64,000 nt of DNA from positions 1,654,874-1,718,873 of the forward strand of contig NC_013501.1 in NCBI RefSeq assembly GCF_000024845.1, in the 5' to 3' direction. Origin of the DNA: Rhodothermus marinus DSM 4252 (GTDB lineage Bacteria > Bacteroidota > Rhodothermia > Rhodothermales > Rhodothermaceae). Below are positions 1 through 11,200 of this stretch, piece by piece (position 1 is the stretch's first letter; every line of letters begins with the position of its first letter). The translations under genes and the position numbers were made by a program. The notes beneath the pieces are model-generated. The model made no database searches and was not told the origin of the DNA. It saw nothing but the letters and a program-made list of their open reading frames with translations.

Positions 1-1039
1 GCGCCTCCAGTGCGGCCGTGCGGGGCAGGCCGTTCGCCACAGCCATGGCCGCCTCGAAGAGCACCACCCGGGTTTTCGGGACATAGCTTTCAAAACCACT
101 CTGGAAGGCGAAGGGAATGCCGGCTTCGTGCAGCCGGGCGGCCGTTTCCAGCGTCGCGTTGACCGTCTCGCCGCGCGGCCGAACCATCGCGGGATGCAGA
201 ATGACAGGGACGCCAGCCTGCTTGATTGCGTCGAGCACCAGATAGGCTTCGGCGGCACCGTCCAGAATCAACCGGAAACCAAATTCCCGCTGCAGTCGCA
301 GCGCGGCCATGATCTCGGGCACCTGCTGCGCCGTGATCATCAGCGGGATCTCGCCGTCGAGCACCCGCACGAGCGTTTCCATGCCCAGGTCCGGCTCCGG
401 TCGCCGCGACGGGTCCGAAGCCTGCAACTTGCGCCGATAGGCCTGTGCCTTGAGCAGCTCGGCCCGGAGCATGGCCACCGCCTTGGCCCGCGTGCCCGGA
501 CTGCGGAAGTAGCGTTCGACCATGGGTCCCAGCGTGGCCGCCACCGTCGCCACCGAATCGATGAGCGCTTTTTCGACCGTCTCGCCCCGCGTTTTGACCA
601 GCATGGTCTGGCCGCTGATGACCGCACCCGGGCCGTGCCCGGTGTGCAGCGTGGTCACGCCAAAGCTGCGCACCCATTCGACCAGCCGTTCCCGCGCATT
701 GTAGGCATCGATGGCCCTGAGTTCCGGCTGGATGGGATCGGACGTGTCCAGTTGGTCCTGATCGTGGTCGTAGTTCAGGATGCCGGCCAGCCCCACCACG
801 CTGTGCGCGTCGATCAACCCCGGCGTCACCACCACCGCTTCGAGCACCCGATAGCCCTCCGGGATGCGAATCGCCTGCGCTGGCCCTACCTGCTCGATTT
901 TTCCATCACGAATGAGCACCACGCCGTTTTCGATCGGAGCGCCGGCCATCGTGTAGATGGTGTCGGCCCGGACGGCCAGCTGCGCCTGGGCCGAGGAAAC
1001 CAGCAGGCCCAGCGTGAGCAAAAAGCTCCAGATCTTCAT
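1..1039 (-). CDS. Exported amidohydrolase-family protein lacking metal ligands (C-terminus off window)
   Basis: The reading frame starts at the ATG at 1039 and runs off the left edge. A signal peptide (MKIWSFLLTLGLLVSSAQA) predicts export. The fold follows the imidazolonepropionase-like amidohydrolases: a beta-sandwich start, then an IDAHS segment and a GQTMLVKTRG segment. It is a paralogue of the gene just upstream (1059-2348, gap 19 bp), and the two probably form one operon. Compared with that neighbour it has lost the expected metal ligands: HSH is HSV, the HTH triplet is TAQ, the HH pair is DG, and the HTDD segment is QSGFE. It is therefore probably not a metal-dependent hydrolase itself and may be a structural partner. 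The family is confident; the inactive-partner role is inference. Confidence 0.85.
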   Translation of the reverse strand, partial: MKIWSFLLTLGLLVSSAQAQLAVRADTIYTMAGAPIENGVVLIRDGKIEQVGPAQAIRIPEGYRVLEAVVVTPGLIDAHSVVGLAGILNYDHDQDQLDTSDPIQPELRAIDAYNARERLVEWVRSFGVTTLHTGHGPGAVISGQTMLVKTRGETVEKALIDSVATVAATLGPMVERYFRSPGTRAKAVAMLRAELLKAQAYRRKLQASDPSRRPEPDLGMETLVRVLDGEIPLMITAQQVPEIMAALRLQREFGFRLILDGAAEAYLVLDAIKQAGVPVILHPAMVRPRGETVNATLETAARLHEAGIPFAFQSGFESYVPKTRVVLFEAAMAVANGLPRTAALEA

Positions 1040-1058
1040 AGGTCAACTTCTGCTGTTT

Positions 1059-2348
1059 TCAGTGCGCTTCATGGACGAACGTATCGCCATCATCGAACAC
1101 ACCGGTTCCGCCGACCGCATACCTGCGGTCTTCCGGATCGGCCCGGTCGAACACCTTTTGTCCTTCCACCCAGGTCTGCTCCACGTGCGTGTAGATGCTG
1201 AAAGGATCGCCCGACAGGATGATGAAATCGGCGTCCTTGCCGGGATCCAGCGACCCGATCCGGTCGGCCAGGTCCAGCATGCGGGCGCCCGCCAGCGTGA
1301 GCGCCTCCAGCGCTTTTTCGGGCGACATGCCGGCCCGCACGGCCAGCGCAGCCGAACGCAGAAACCAGCGCGAATCCGTGATCAGGTCGTCCGTGTGAAT
1401 GGCCACATCGACGCCCGCTTTCTCCAGCACGGCCCCGTTTTCCATGCGAATTTCGGCGGCCTCCAGCTTGCCGCCTGGCGCATCCAGGATGATGATCGAG
1501 CAGGGCACGCCGGCCGCGGCGATCTCGTCGGCCACCTTCCAGGCCTCGCTCACATGGTGCAGCACGACCCGGAAGCCGAACTCCCGCTTGAACCGCAAAA
1601 CGGTCAGGATGTCGTCGTGCCGATGCGTGTGGAAATGCACAATGCGGCGGCCGTCGAGCACCTCCAGCAGCGCTTCCATGTCCAGGTCACGCTCCGGCAT
1701 CTTTTCGGGATCGCCCTTCGCCTGCTCGATCTTGCGCCGGTAGGCCAGTGCCTTCAGAAATTGCTGGCGGACCAGCGCGGCTGCTTTGGCCCGTGTGCCC
1801 GGAAACGGCGGATCGCCCTGCGGATTCGTGCCGTTGGCCATCTTCAGGCCGCCGCAGACCTCCGCCAACGGATCCCTGCAGTAGAGCAGGTCCTCAATGG
1901 TATTGCCTTTTCGGAGCTTTAGGTAGACGGTCTGGCCGCTGAGCAGATGCCCGGAGCCCGACATCACGTTGACGGTGGTGATGCCTCCGGCCCGCGCCCG
2001 CTGCACCGAGCTATGCCGCACGTCGATGGCATCCAGCGTGCGGACGGCCGGATGCATGGGCGCCGAGCGGTCGCCTCCCTCCACGCGTCCGATGTGCGAG
2101 TGCGTATCGACCAGCCCCGGCATGATCACCTTGCCCGTCACGTCGTAGACGATGGCCTGCTCGGGAATCGATACCTCGCCTTCCGACCCCACCGCCACGA
2201 TCTTGCCATGCTGCACCACCAGCACGCCCCGTTCAATGGGCGGCTGGCTGATCGGATAAAGCCGCGCGCCCCGAAAGACCAGGGGCTGCTCCTGCCCGTA
2301 CAGCGCCAGCGGAATGAGCGCGATCAGCAATGTGAGACGAACCCGCAT
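1059..2348 (-). CDS. Exported amidohydrolase (imidazolonepropionase-like)
   Basis: This 429-residue protein has a signal peptide (MRVRLTLLIALIPLALYGQ) and acts in the periplasm or at the cell surface. Metal-dependent hydrolase signatures are intact: MPGLVDTHSHIG near residue 75, HFHTH in the middle, LHH a few strands later, and IHTDD near residue 310. The C-terminal GSLDPGKDADFIIL is the usual closing motif of the composite beta-sandwich. Family members cleave cyclic amide or peptide-like bonds; the substrate cannot be told here. It is the first gene of a two-gene operon with the degenerate paralogue at 1-1039. Upstream (2349-2500) is a divergent promoter region shared with the TonB-domain gene. 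Confidence 0.9.
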   Translation of the reverse strand: MRVRLTLLIALIPLALYGQEQPLVFRGARLYPISQPPIERGVLVVQHGKIVAVGSEGEVSIPEQAIVYDVTGKVIMPGLVDTHSHIGRVEGGDRSAPMHPAVRTLDAIDVRHSSVQRARAGGITTVNVMSGSGHLLSGQTVYLKLRKGNTIEDLLYCRDPLAEVCGGLKMANGTNPQGDPPFPGTRAKAAALVRQQFLKALAYRRKIEQAKGDPEKMPERDLDMEALLEVLDGRRIVHFHTHRHDDILTVLRFKREFGFRVVLHHVSEAWKVADEIAAAGVPCSIIILDAPGGKLEAAEIRMENGAVLEKAGVDVAIHTDDLITDSRWFLRSAALAVRAGMSPEKALEALTLAGARMLDLADRIGSLDPGKDADFIILSGDPFSIYTHVEQTWVEGQKVFDRADPEDRRYAVGGTGVFDDGDTFVHEAH

Positions 2349-2500
2349 ACGCCTACCTGGATTATGTGGAACGAATCTCGGTTTGAGCGCGCCCTGAAAT
2401 TAGGCAAAATTCGGAAAAAGCGCGCGTCGTTTGTTCAGACAGCAACTTTTCATCGAAGCCATAGTTTTTTCACAAAGGCTTTGCATAGAGTGAGGTGGTC

Positions 2501-3217
2501 ATGCGGCGTGGGCCAACAGACTCGCTGCTTCTCCGGAGCCGACTCTCCGAGCGGCTGGAAGCGCGGGAGCGTGCCTATTCGCTTCGTGTTCTGATCGGTC
2601 TTGCTTTTGCGCTGTCGCTGTGCCTGCTGTTGACTCGCCTGCCCTGGTATCCGAAACCGCGGCCTATCGGGTGGCAGCTGGTCGAAGAAGATCGACGCCT
2701 GGCGTTGCTGGCCACGCAGCTCGAAGCCCGCGCCCGAGAAGACGCTGGCGTTCCCATCACGCGCTTCGCGCCTCCCGAGCCTGAAGAGAAAAAGGAAGGT
2801 CGCGATACGTCCGAGCTGAAGGCGCTCCAGCTGCGCAGGCGCCTGGAGCCTCCGGCCCGCCTGCTGGCGCGCGAGGTCATTTTTGAGAATCCCGAACAGC
2901 CGCCCCAGATCATCGGCGGCCTGGGTGCCTACTACATCCACATCGAGTATCCTGAAGAAGCCATCCGGGCCGGCATCGAAGGGCGGCTGGTGCTGCGTTT
3001 CGTGGTGGAGACCGACGGGCGACCCTCCAACATCCGGGTAATCCAGCCACTGCACCCGCTGCTGGACTCGGCGGCGGTGGCAGCACTGCGTCGGGTACGG
3101 TTCATTCCCGGCAAACAGAACGGCCAGCCGGTGCGCGTCCGCATGCAACTACCTGTGCGGTTTCGTCTGCTTTCCAGTCCCGTTCAGGCCAACAACGACA
3201 ACGGAAGCGGGCGGTAA
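2501..3217 (+). CDS. TonB-family protein (energy transducer, C-terminal TonB domain)
   Basis: The ATG at 2501 is chosen because GAGG at 2492-2495 gives a good ribosome-binding spacing; a GTG at 2495 overlaps that site and is less likely. The protein has a short basic cytoplasmic start, one membrane anchor (about residues 29-45), a charged and proline-containing linker rich in Glu and Arg, and a TonB C-terminal domain over the last 90 residues (YPEEAI...GRLVLRFVV...AVAALRRVRFIPG). Such proteins couple inner-membrane proton-motive force to outer-membrane receptors, or act as structural variants. No ExbB/ExbD or receptor gene lies nearby, so its partner is unknown. It converges on the lipoprotein gene that ends 3 bp downstream. 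Confidence 0.85.
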   Translation: MRRGPTDSLLLRSRLSERLEARERAYSLRVLIGLAFALSLCLLLTRLPWYPKPRPIGWQLVEEDRRLALLATQLEARAREDAGVPITRFAPPEPEEKKEGRDTSELKALQLRRRLEPPARLLAREVIFENPEQPPQIIGGLGAYYIHIEYPEEAIRAGIEGRLVLRFVVETDGRPSNIRVIQPLHPLLDSAAVAALRRVRFIPGKQNGQPVRVRMQLPVRFRLLSSPVQANNDNGSGR

Positions 3218-3220
3218 CCA

Positions 3221-4345
3221 TTACCACCCGGAGACGACCGTTTCTTCCTCGGTTTTCGGAATTTCAGGAAGAGGCAGATCCGAAAGGTGCAGTATTTCCT
3301 GACCGACCTGCTGTCGCCAGCGTTCCTCCGCCCTCCGATTGCCCGAAACCCACCGGAACGTAGCGCCGGTACCGTCTTCGCTCACTGTCAGCACGCCAAA
3401 CAGTTCACTGGAAGGCCGGAACCAGCCCCCCTCGCGCCAGCGGGCCGACACCTCCGCCACGTATTGCAACGTCAGCGGGTTGAAGCTCCAGCTCTCCACA
3501 CGCAGCCAGACCGGATACGGGCGGCCGCTGAGATGCGCGACCACCTGGCGGAGCGCTTCGCTCACGAAGTGGGCCACCTCTTCCTTGCGCTCGGCTTCGG
3601 TCTTGGGCCGCAACCGTTTGCTGAGGGAGGCCAGCAACTCGGGCTGTTCCATGCCCCCGTACACCTCGAACGTCACAACGGCCGGGCGTCCGGCCCGAAA
3701 CTGCTGTTGCAGCGTATAGCGGAAATCCGGAAAATCCGGCAACGAGGCCAGCTCGACCACGCCCTCCCAGGCCTGCAGCGGAATCCGGAGCCGGCTTCGT
3801 GGATCAGCCTCGGTACCCACCAGCAGATAGCCCTGAAGCACGCGCCGCACCGGAAGTGGCTCCCAGCCTTCGTCGTCGTAGCGCCGACGCTCCAGACGAG
3901 GATGCAGCCGGTAGTAAAGCCGGGCGGTCGTTCCCTGATAGGGATAGACGATCTCGGGCGCGACCACCACCCGCTTCGGAGAAGCATTCAGGCCGAGCTG
4001 ATCGCACACCGAACGTCGCCCGAACCAGCCACACACTTCCAGCAGCAGGCGCTCACGATCGCCCAGCCGGGCATCCGGCACCGGGATCGCCGTCGCATTT
4101 CCCAGATACAGCGTGTCGTATTGTGCGTTGAGCAACAGGACCTGAATCGAATCGGGCACGACAGGTTCGGCCGAAGAGAGCCATCGACGCTTCTGGAACT
4201 GCACGTCGACCCGAACCGAATCCCATCCCCGGCGATGCACCAGCAGCTGGGCCACGCGATAGGATTCCCTGAGCTGACAGCCTCCCACAAGGAAAGCCGC
4301 CAGCAGCAGGACTCCAACAGCACCGGCCACCTTTTTCAAGGGCAT
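3221..4345 (-). CDS. Predicted lipoprotein of unknown function
   Basis: This 374-residue protein has a classic lipoprotein signal: two lysines, a hydrophobic stretch, and the lipobox LVGGC with the acylated cysteine at residue 23. The body is rich in beta-strand and aromatic residues and has no domain I recognise. It contains DSIQVLLLNAQYDTLYLG, which resembles beta-sandwich surface proteins, and two helical segments around residues 255-275. It probably sits on the periplasmic face of a membrane. It is not obviously in an operon: the TonB-domain gene converges from the left and a NUDIX gene ends 45 bp upstream on the same strand. Function unknown. Confidence 0.75.
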   Translation of the reverse strand: MPLKKVAGAVGVLLLAAFLVGGCQLRESYRVAQLLVHRRGWDSVRVDVQFQKRRWLSSAEPVVPDSIQVLLLNAQYDTLYLGNATAIPVPDARLGDRERLLLEVCGWFGRRSVCDQLGLNASPKRVVVAPEIVYPYQGTTARLYYRLHPRLERRRYDDEGWEPLPVRRVLQGYLLVGTEADPRSRLRIPLQAWEGVVELASLPDFPDFRYTLQQQFRAGRPAVVTFEVYGGMEQPELLASLSKRLRPKTEAERKEEVAHFVSEALRQVVAHLSGRPYPVWLRVESWSFNPLTLQYVAEVSARWREGGWFRPSSELFGVLTVSEDGTGATFRWVSGNRRAEERWRQQVGQEILHLSDLPLPEIPKTEEETVVSGW

Positions 4346-4390
4346 AGCGCCATGCCTGCGACTTTTCGAGCCGGTTGCCTGAAAAACGAC

Positions 4391-4957
4391 TCAGGCCGCC
4401 CGGTTCGCATGTCCGTCGGGTAGAATGCCGCGGAAGTGCGCCCAGAACAGCGCGGCCGCGTGGATGCCGTGCACGATCCGGCCTTCGTCGGCCAGCCGCA
4501 GCGCTTCGACGGGACGGATCAGGCGTACCTCCATGTCTTCGCCCGGGTCCAGCCGCGGCGCCGCTACCTGTCGCGCCCCGCGCGCCACAAAGATATGCGC
4601 CAGGTTCGTGTGTTTGCTGGGCTCCGGGGCGCAGCGCCCCAGCGGCTCCCAGACCTCCGCCGCATAGCCGGTTTCTTCCAGCAGCTCACGCCGGGCCGCC
4701 TCCAGCGGATCTTCCCCCGGCTCGATGCCCCCGGCCGGCAACTCCAGGCTTACCACACCCAGCCCGTGCCGGTACTGCTCCACCATCACGAGTTGCTCGT
4801 CCTCCGTCATACACAACACGCACACCCAGTCGGGATACTCGATCACGTGAAACTCCTCGATCTCTTCCCCACTGGGCAGCCGCACGCGATCGACCCGGAG
4901 GTTCATCCACCAGCGGCGGAGCAGATACTCCTGCTTGAGAATTTGCCAGCGCTTCAT
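4391..4957 (-). CDS. NUDIX hydrolase, ADP-ribose pyrophosphatase-like
   Basis: This 188-residue protein contains a complete Nudix box (G-x5-E-x7-REL-x-EE-x-G) around residues 76-98. LELPAGGIEPGE and the later REL.EETGY supply the metal-binding glutamates. The preceding VVMVEQYRHG-like strand (LVMVEQYRHG) and overall length match the ADP-ribose/nucleoside diphosphate sugar pyrophosphatase branch, which hydrolyses ADP-ribose to AMP and ribose 5-phosphate in the cytoplasm. It is transcribed towards the lipoprotein gene and divergently from doxX; the gap 4958-5117 should hold both promoters. Confidence 0.88.
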   Translation of the reverse strand: MKRWQILKQEYLLRRWWMNLRVDRVRLPSGEEIEEFHVIEYPDWVCVLCMTEDEQLVMVEQYRHGLGVVSLELPAGGIEPGEDPLEAARRELLEETGYAAEVWEPLGRCAPEPSKHTNLAHIFVARGARQVAAPRLDPGEDMEVRLIRPVEALRLADEGRIVHGIHAAALFWAHFRGILPDGHANRAA

Positions 4958-5117
4958 CTATAAACGTCAGATCGGTCTCGCTGCTGTACAACGGGCATCA
5001 AAAGGCATACCGTCGGGCAACAACGCATGTTGAAACAAAAAGATGCCACGCAACGGAACGCTTTCCATCAACCGGCATATCTCTTCTTTAAGAAATCTTA
5101 ACAAACAGAGGCCGGTT

Positions 5118-5582
5118 ATGAGAAGCCTGGACGATCTTCGCACCTGGCTCGACGCACATCGGCTGCTGGGCTACGATCTGATTCGCATGTACCTGGGCGT
5201 GGCGCTTTTCGTGCGCGGCTGGCTGTTCGTGGCCGACTCCTCGCGTATCATGGCCTTCGCCGAGGGGCAGAACCTGGACTGGTTCCTGCCCATGGCAGCC
5301 GTCCATTACGTGGCGCTGGCCCATCTGGCCGGCGGGCTGATGCTTGCCGTCGGGCTGCTCACGCGCCTGGCCGCGCTGGCACAGGTGCCCATTCTGTTCG
5401 TGGCGACCTTCTTCCTGCACCTGCAGGAAGGATTGCTCTCGACCAGCCAGTCGCTGGAATTGTCGGCGCTGGTGCTGTTTCTGCTGGTGGTCTACAGCAT
5501 TTTCGGCGCCGGGCCCTACTCGCTCGACGCCCGGATGCTGGCACGGACGCCGGCGCAGCGCCTGGAGGCTCAGGGTGCCTGA
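5118..5582 (+). CDS. DoxX-family integral membrane protein
   Basis: The start is placed at the ATG at 5118, which has AGAGG at 5107-5111 at good spacing; an in-frame ATG at 5043 would add an unlikely basic leader. The 154-residue product has four predicted membrane helices: about residues 18-38 with [12 protein letters not shown], 62-85 with [15 protein letters not shown], 88-106 and 118-138. This is the DoxX/SURF4-like arrangement. Family members are linked to respiratory or redox complexes, but the exact role is unsettled. It overlaps the convergent msrB gene by 13 bp, so the two stop codons share sequence. Confidence 0.82.
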   Translation: MRSLDDLRTWLDAHRLLGYDLIRMYLGVALFVRGWLFVADSSRIMAFAEGQNLDWFLPMAAVHYVALAHLAGGLMLAVGLLTRLAALAQVPILFVATFFLHLQEGLLSTSQSLELSALVLFLLVVYSIFGAGPYSLDARMLARTPAQRLEAQGA

Positions 5583-5980
5583 TCGGCCGGCTCGAAGACC
5601 AGTGCCGCCGAGTTGATGCAGTAGCGCAGGCCCGTGGGCGGCGGGCCGTCGGGAAATACATGCCCGAGGTGGCCGCCACAGGCGGCGCAATGCACTTCGA
5701 TCCGATGCATGCCCAGGCTGTAGTCGTCCGACGTCTCCACGTGCGTCGGGTCGATCGGTGCGTAAAAGCTCGGCCAACCGGTGCCGGAGTCGTACTTTGC
5801 CTCCGACGAAAACAGTGGCAATCCGCACCCGGCACACCGGTAAATGCCTGGCTCTTTATGATTCCAGTATGCGCCGGTGAAGGCCGGCTCGGTGCCGTGC
5901 TCCCGGAGAATGCGGTACTGCTCCGGCGTCAAAAGCCGCCGCCATTCTTCTTCGGTGCGCGTGATCTTCTGAACGGCCAT
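5570..5980 (-). CDS. msrB: Peptide-methionine (R)-S-oxide reductase MsrB
   Basis: This 136-residue protein is the usual length for a single-domain MsrB. Zinc is held by two CxxC pairs (C49/C52 and C98/C101), and the catalytic cysteine is C121 in RYCIN. GTGWPSF and [11 protein letters not shown] are family hallmarks. It reduces the R-epimer of methionine sulphoxide in oxidised proteins, a repair task fitting an aerobic thermophile. No msrA is fused or adjacent. There is no signal peptide, so the protein is cytoplasmic. A 108-bp gap separates it from the divergent acyl-CoA synthetase gene. Confidence 0.95.
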   Translation of the reverse strand: MAVQKITRTEEEWRRLLTPEQYRILREHGTEPAFTGAYWNHKEPGIYRCAGCGLPLFSSEAKYDSGTGWPSFYAPIDPTHVETSDDYSLGMHRIEVHCAACGGHLGHVFPDGPPPTGLRYCINSAALVFEPADQAP

Positions 5981-6088
5981 TGGTTCGCTTGTTTGCCCAC
6001 GGTCTGACTCCTAACGATCTTGCGCGGGGCCATGCTCCCCACGTATCATGAAAGGGATCCGCTGAAGCAAACCTGTTGTGCTTGAACA

Positions 6089-8080
<1,992 letters not shown>

Positions 8081-8294
8081 TGACGGGGCCGTTTCCTGCA
8101 TCGCTTTGTGATGCCATTTCGGCGGACGCCTTCATGGCTTACTACACATATGCTCGTGGTCAGGCACGAAGCGTAAGCGAAGTGCCGCTAAACGCTATTA
8201 CTTCGTGCCGACTCGCGGCTTTCCGCAAGGCCTTGCCCGGATCTCCCGACGGCGCTAACTTGCGGGGCGTGTCGTCATCCTGCCGAGAGTAACC
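8081..8294 (+). other. Intergenic region with hairpins, no gene
   Basis: No convincing coding sequence lies here. The stretch holds a 9-bp inverted repeat, GGCACGAAG at 8163-8171 with CTTCGTGCC at 8201-8209. Between the arms a GTGCC could pair alternatively with the GGCAC of the left arm. A 12-bp palindrome, GCAAGGCCTTGC, lies at 8225-8236. Neither has a following T-run, so they are not obvious intrinsic terminators. Confidence 0.4.
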
Positions 8295-11200
8295 ATGCCA
8301 CGTCCGGCCATAACCGTTGCGCTGTGGGTTCTGCTGATCCTGGGCGCGGCCGCCTGCCGCCGCGCCCCTTCGGTCCCGGAACCCGGCACCGACACCTATC
8401 AGGAAACCGTCACGGCTTTTTACACGGGACTGGCCGCCCTGCAGGCCGGCGAAGACCGGGGCGCCCGCACACTGCTGGAGCGGGTGACCGAGCTGGCCCC
8501 CGGCGAGCCGGCCGCCTGGGCCAACCTGGGCCTGCTCGCGTTGCGCCGCAACGACTTGGAGGCCGCCCGCCGCTACCTTGGCGAAGCCGCCCGCCTAGCG
8601 CCCGAAAGCGCCCGCATTCAGGTACTGCTGGCCCGCCTGGCCCTGGCCGAAGAGCAGCCGGACGCGGCCCGTCGTCACCTGCTCGCCGCTCTGCAGCACG
8701 ACCCCGCCGACCTCGAAGCCGCCTACCTCCTCTTCCAGCTCCTTGAAGCCCACCCGACGCCCGGCGACACGCTGACGGCCGACACGCTGCTGGCCCGGAT
8801 GTTACGCCACCGCTCCGACAATCAGGCGCTCTGGCTGGAGCGCCTGCGCCGGGCCATCGCCACACAGGACGCCCGGACGCTGCAGGAAACGATCGCCCAC
8901 CTGCAAGCGCTTGTCGATACCTGGCCCGACGAGGCGCGGACGGTCTGGCAGGAGCTGCTCGCACTGGCCCGTGAAGCCGACTGGACGGCGCTGCGCACTC
9001 AGGTGGCTTTTCTCCGCAATACCCTGCTCCAGCACCCGGCCTTCCGGGCCGATCTGGCCGAACTGCAACCCCCGCCGGAAGTGCTGAGCCCACCGCTTAC
9101 CGAGCCGTTGCGTCTGGAGCCTCCCCGGGCCACCTTCGCCCTGCCCGACACGCTGATGACGTTTCAGCCCGAGCCGCTGACAGGCGGCCCGGCGCTGGCG
9201 ACGCGCGTGCTCTGGAAAACCGCCGACGCCAGTCCCTCGGTGCTGCTGGTACGCGCGCACGACGTGGTGCTTGATGACGGCACCGTGCTGCAACGCCCGG
9301 ATCCGTTACCGCCGACGGCCACGCCCACCCACAGCGTCGCCCTGTTTGACTTCGACAACGACTTTCGCATGGATGTGGCGCTGGTGGGTAGCGCAGGCGT
9401 CCGGCTCTACCATCAGGAAGCCGGCGGTACCTTCAGCGAAGTCGCCCTTCCCCCGCTTCCAGCAGACGAAATCACCGGCCTCTGGGTAGCCGATTTCGAT
9501 CTGGAGGGCGACCTCGACCTGCTGGTCGGCACCGCATCCGTTTTTTTGGTTAGCAATAACGGAGACCAAACTTTCCGGACCCGCCGCGTCTTCGACATCG
9601 CCCCTCGCCGACTCGCCTGGAGCGACCTCGACGGCGACGGCGATCCCGACCTGGCCGCGCTGGACCTCAACGGCGTGCTCCACCTCTGGCGCAACGAACG
9701 CCAGGGTCTCTTCCTGAAAGATTCGACCATACCCGCCCGCTCCGGCTGCACGCTCGCCGCCGCCGACCTCGACCACGACGGCCTGCTCGAACTGACGCTG
9801 TGGAGCCCGGACGGCTCGCTCCACCGGCTCGCCTATATGCCGCGCACCCGCTCCTGGGAAACCCGTCCGCTGCCCGTCCGAACCCCCGCGCTCGACGAGT
9901 CCGCCTGTCGCCAGGCCCATCTCTTCACCGCCGACCTTGACAACAACGGCGCCCAGGACCTGATTGCGTCAATCCCCGGTCGGACCTGGATCTGGCTCGT
10001 TGACGCCCGCGGCCGCCTGCGCTCCGAGCCGCTCACACTCGATGTGCAGGCCTTCGATGCGGCCGACCTCGACGGCGACGGCCGCCTGGACCTCGCCGCC
10101 GTGCAATCGGACGGCACGCCCGTCCGCCTCCGCAACCGGAGCGACGCGCCGTATGCCTGGACGCAACTTCATCCTCAGGCTGTCGTCGTGGGCGACCAGC
10201 GCGTCAACAGCTTCGGCATCGGCGGCGTCGTCGAAATCCGCGCCGGCACGATCTATCAGAAGCAGGTCATCCAGGCGCCCGTGGTGCATTTCGGGCTCGG
10301 ACTGGAATCGCGCGTGCCACTGGCCCGCATCGTCTGGCCCAACGGCAACGTGCAGGCCGAATTCAACCTGGCCGCCAACGAAACCGTCCAGGCCACGCAA
10401 CGCCTCAAGGGCTCCTGTCCCTGGGTCTTCGCGTTCAACGGCGAGCGCATGGTTTTCGTGACCGACTTCATCTGGGGCTCGCCGCTGGGCCTGCGCATCA
10501 ACGCCCAGGAGACCGGCGACATCGCCCAGACCGAGGACTGGATCAAGATCCGCGGCGACCAGCTCCGCCCACGCGACGGCATCTACGACGTGCGCATCAC
10601 GGCCGAGCTGTGGGAGACGCACTTTTTCGACCACGTGTCGCTCATGGTGGTCGATCATCCGGAGGAGACCGAGGTCTGGGTGGACGAACGCTTCGCGTTT
10701 CCGCCGCGTCAGCTCCGACTTTACACCACCGGCCCGGTGCAGCCCATCGCCCGTGCCCGTGATCACCGGGGCCGGGATGTAACGGAAAAGGTGCAACGTC
10801 GCGACGGCCGCTACTTCGACACGTTCGCCCCCGGTGCGTACCAGGGGATCGCCGAGCCCCACTTCGTCGAGCTGGACCTGGGCGAAAGCGTCCCGGTCGA
10901 CCGACCGCTCTACCTGATCGCCTACGGCTGGTTGCGTCCGACCGACAGTTCGATCAACGTGGCGATCAGCCAGGGCCGCCATCCCCGGCCGCGGGGTCTG
11001 CGCATCGAGGTGCCCGACGGCCGGGGCGGCTGGCGCGTGGCCTACCCGGACCTGGGCTTCCCGGCCGGCCGGTTGAAGACGATCGTGATCGACCTGAGCG
11101 GCCAGTTTCCGGAGGGTGGTCCTTATCGCGTGCGGCTTCACACGAACCTGGAGATCTACTGGGACTGGATCGGCTGGGCCGAAGCGCGTCCGGACGTGCC

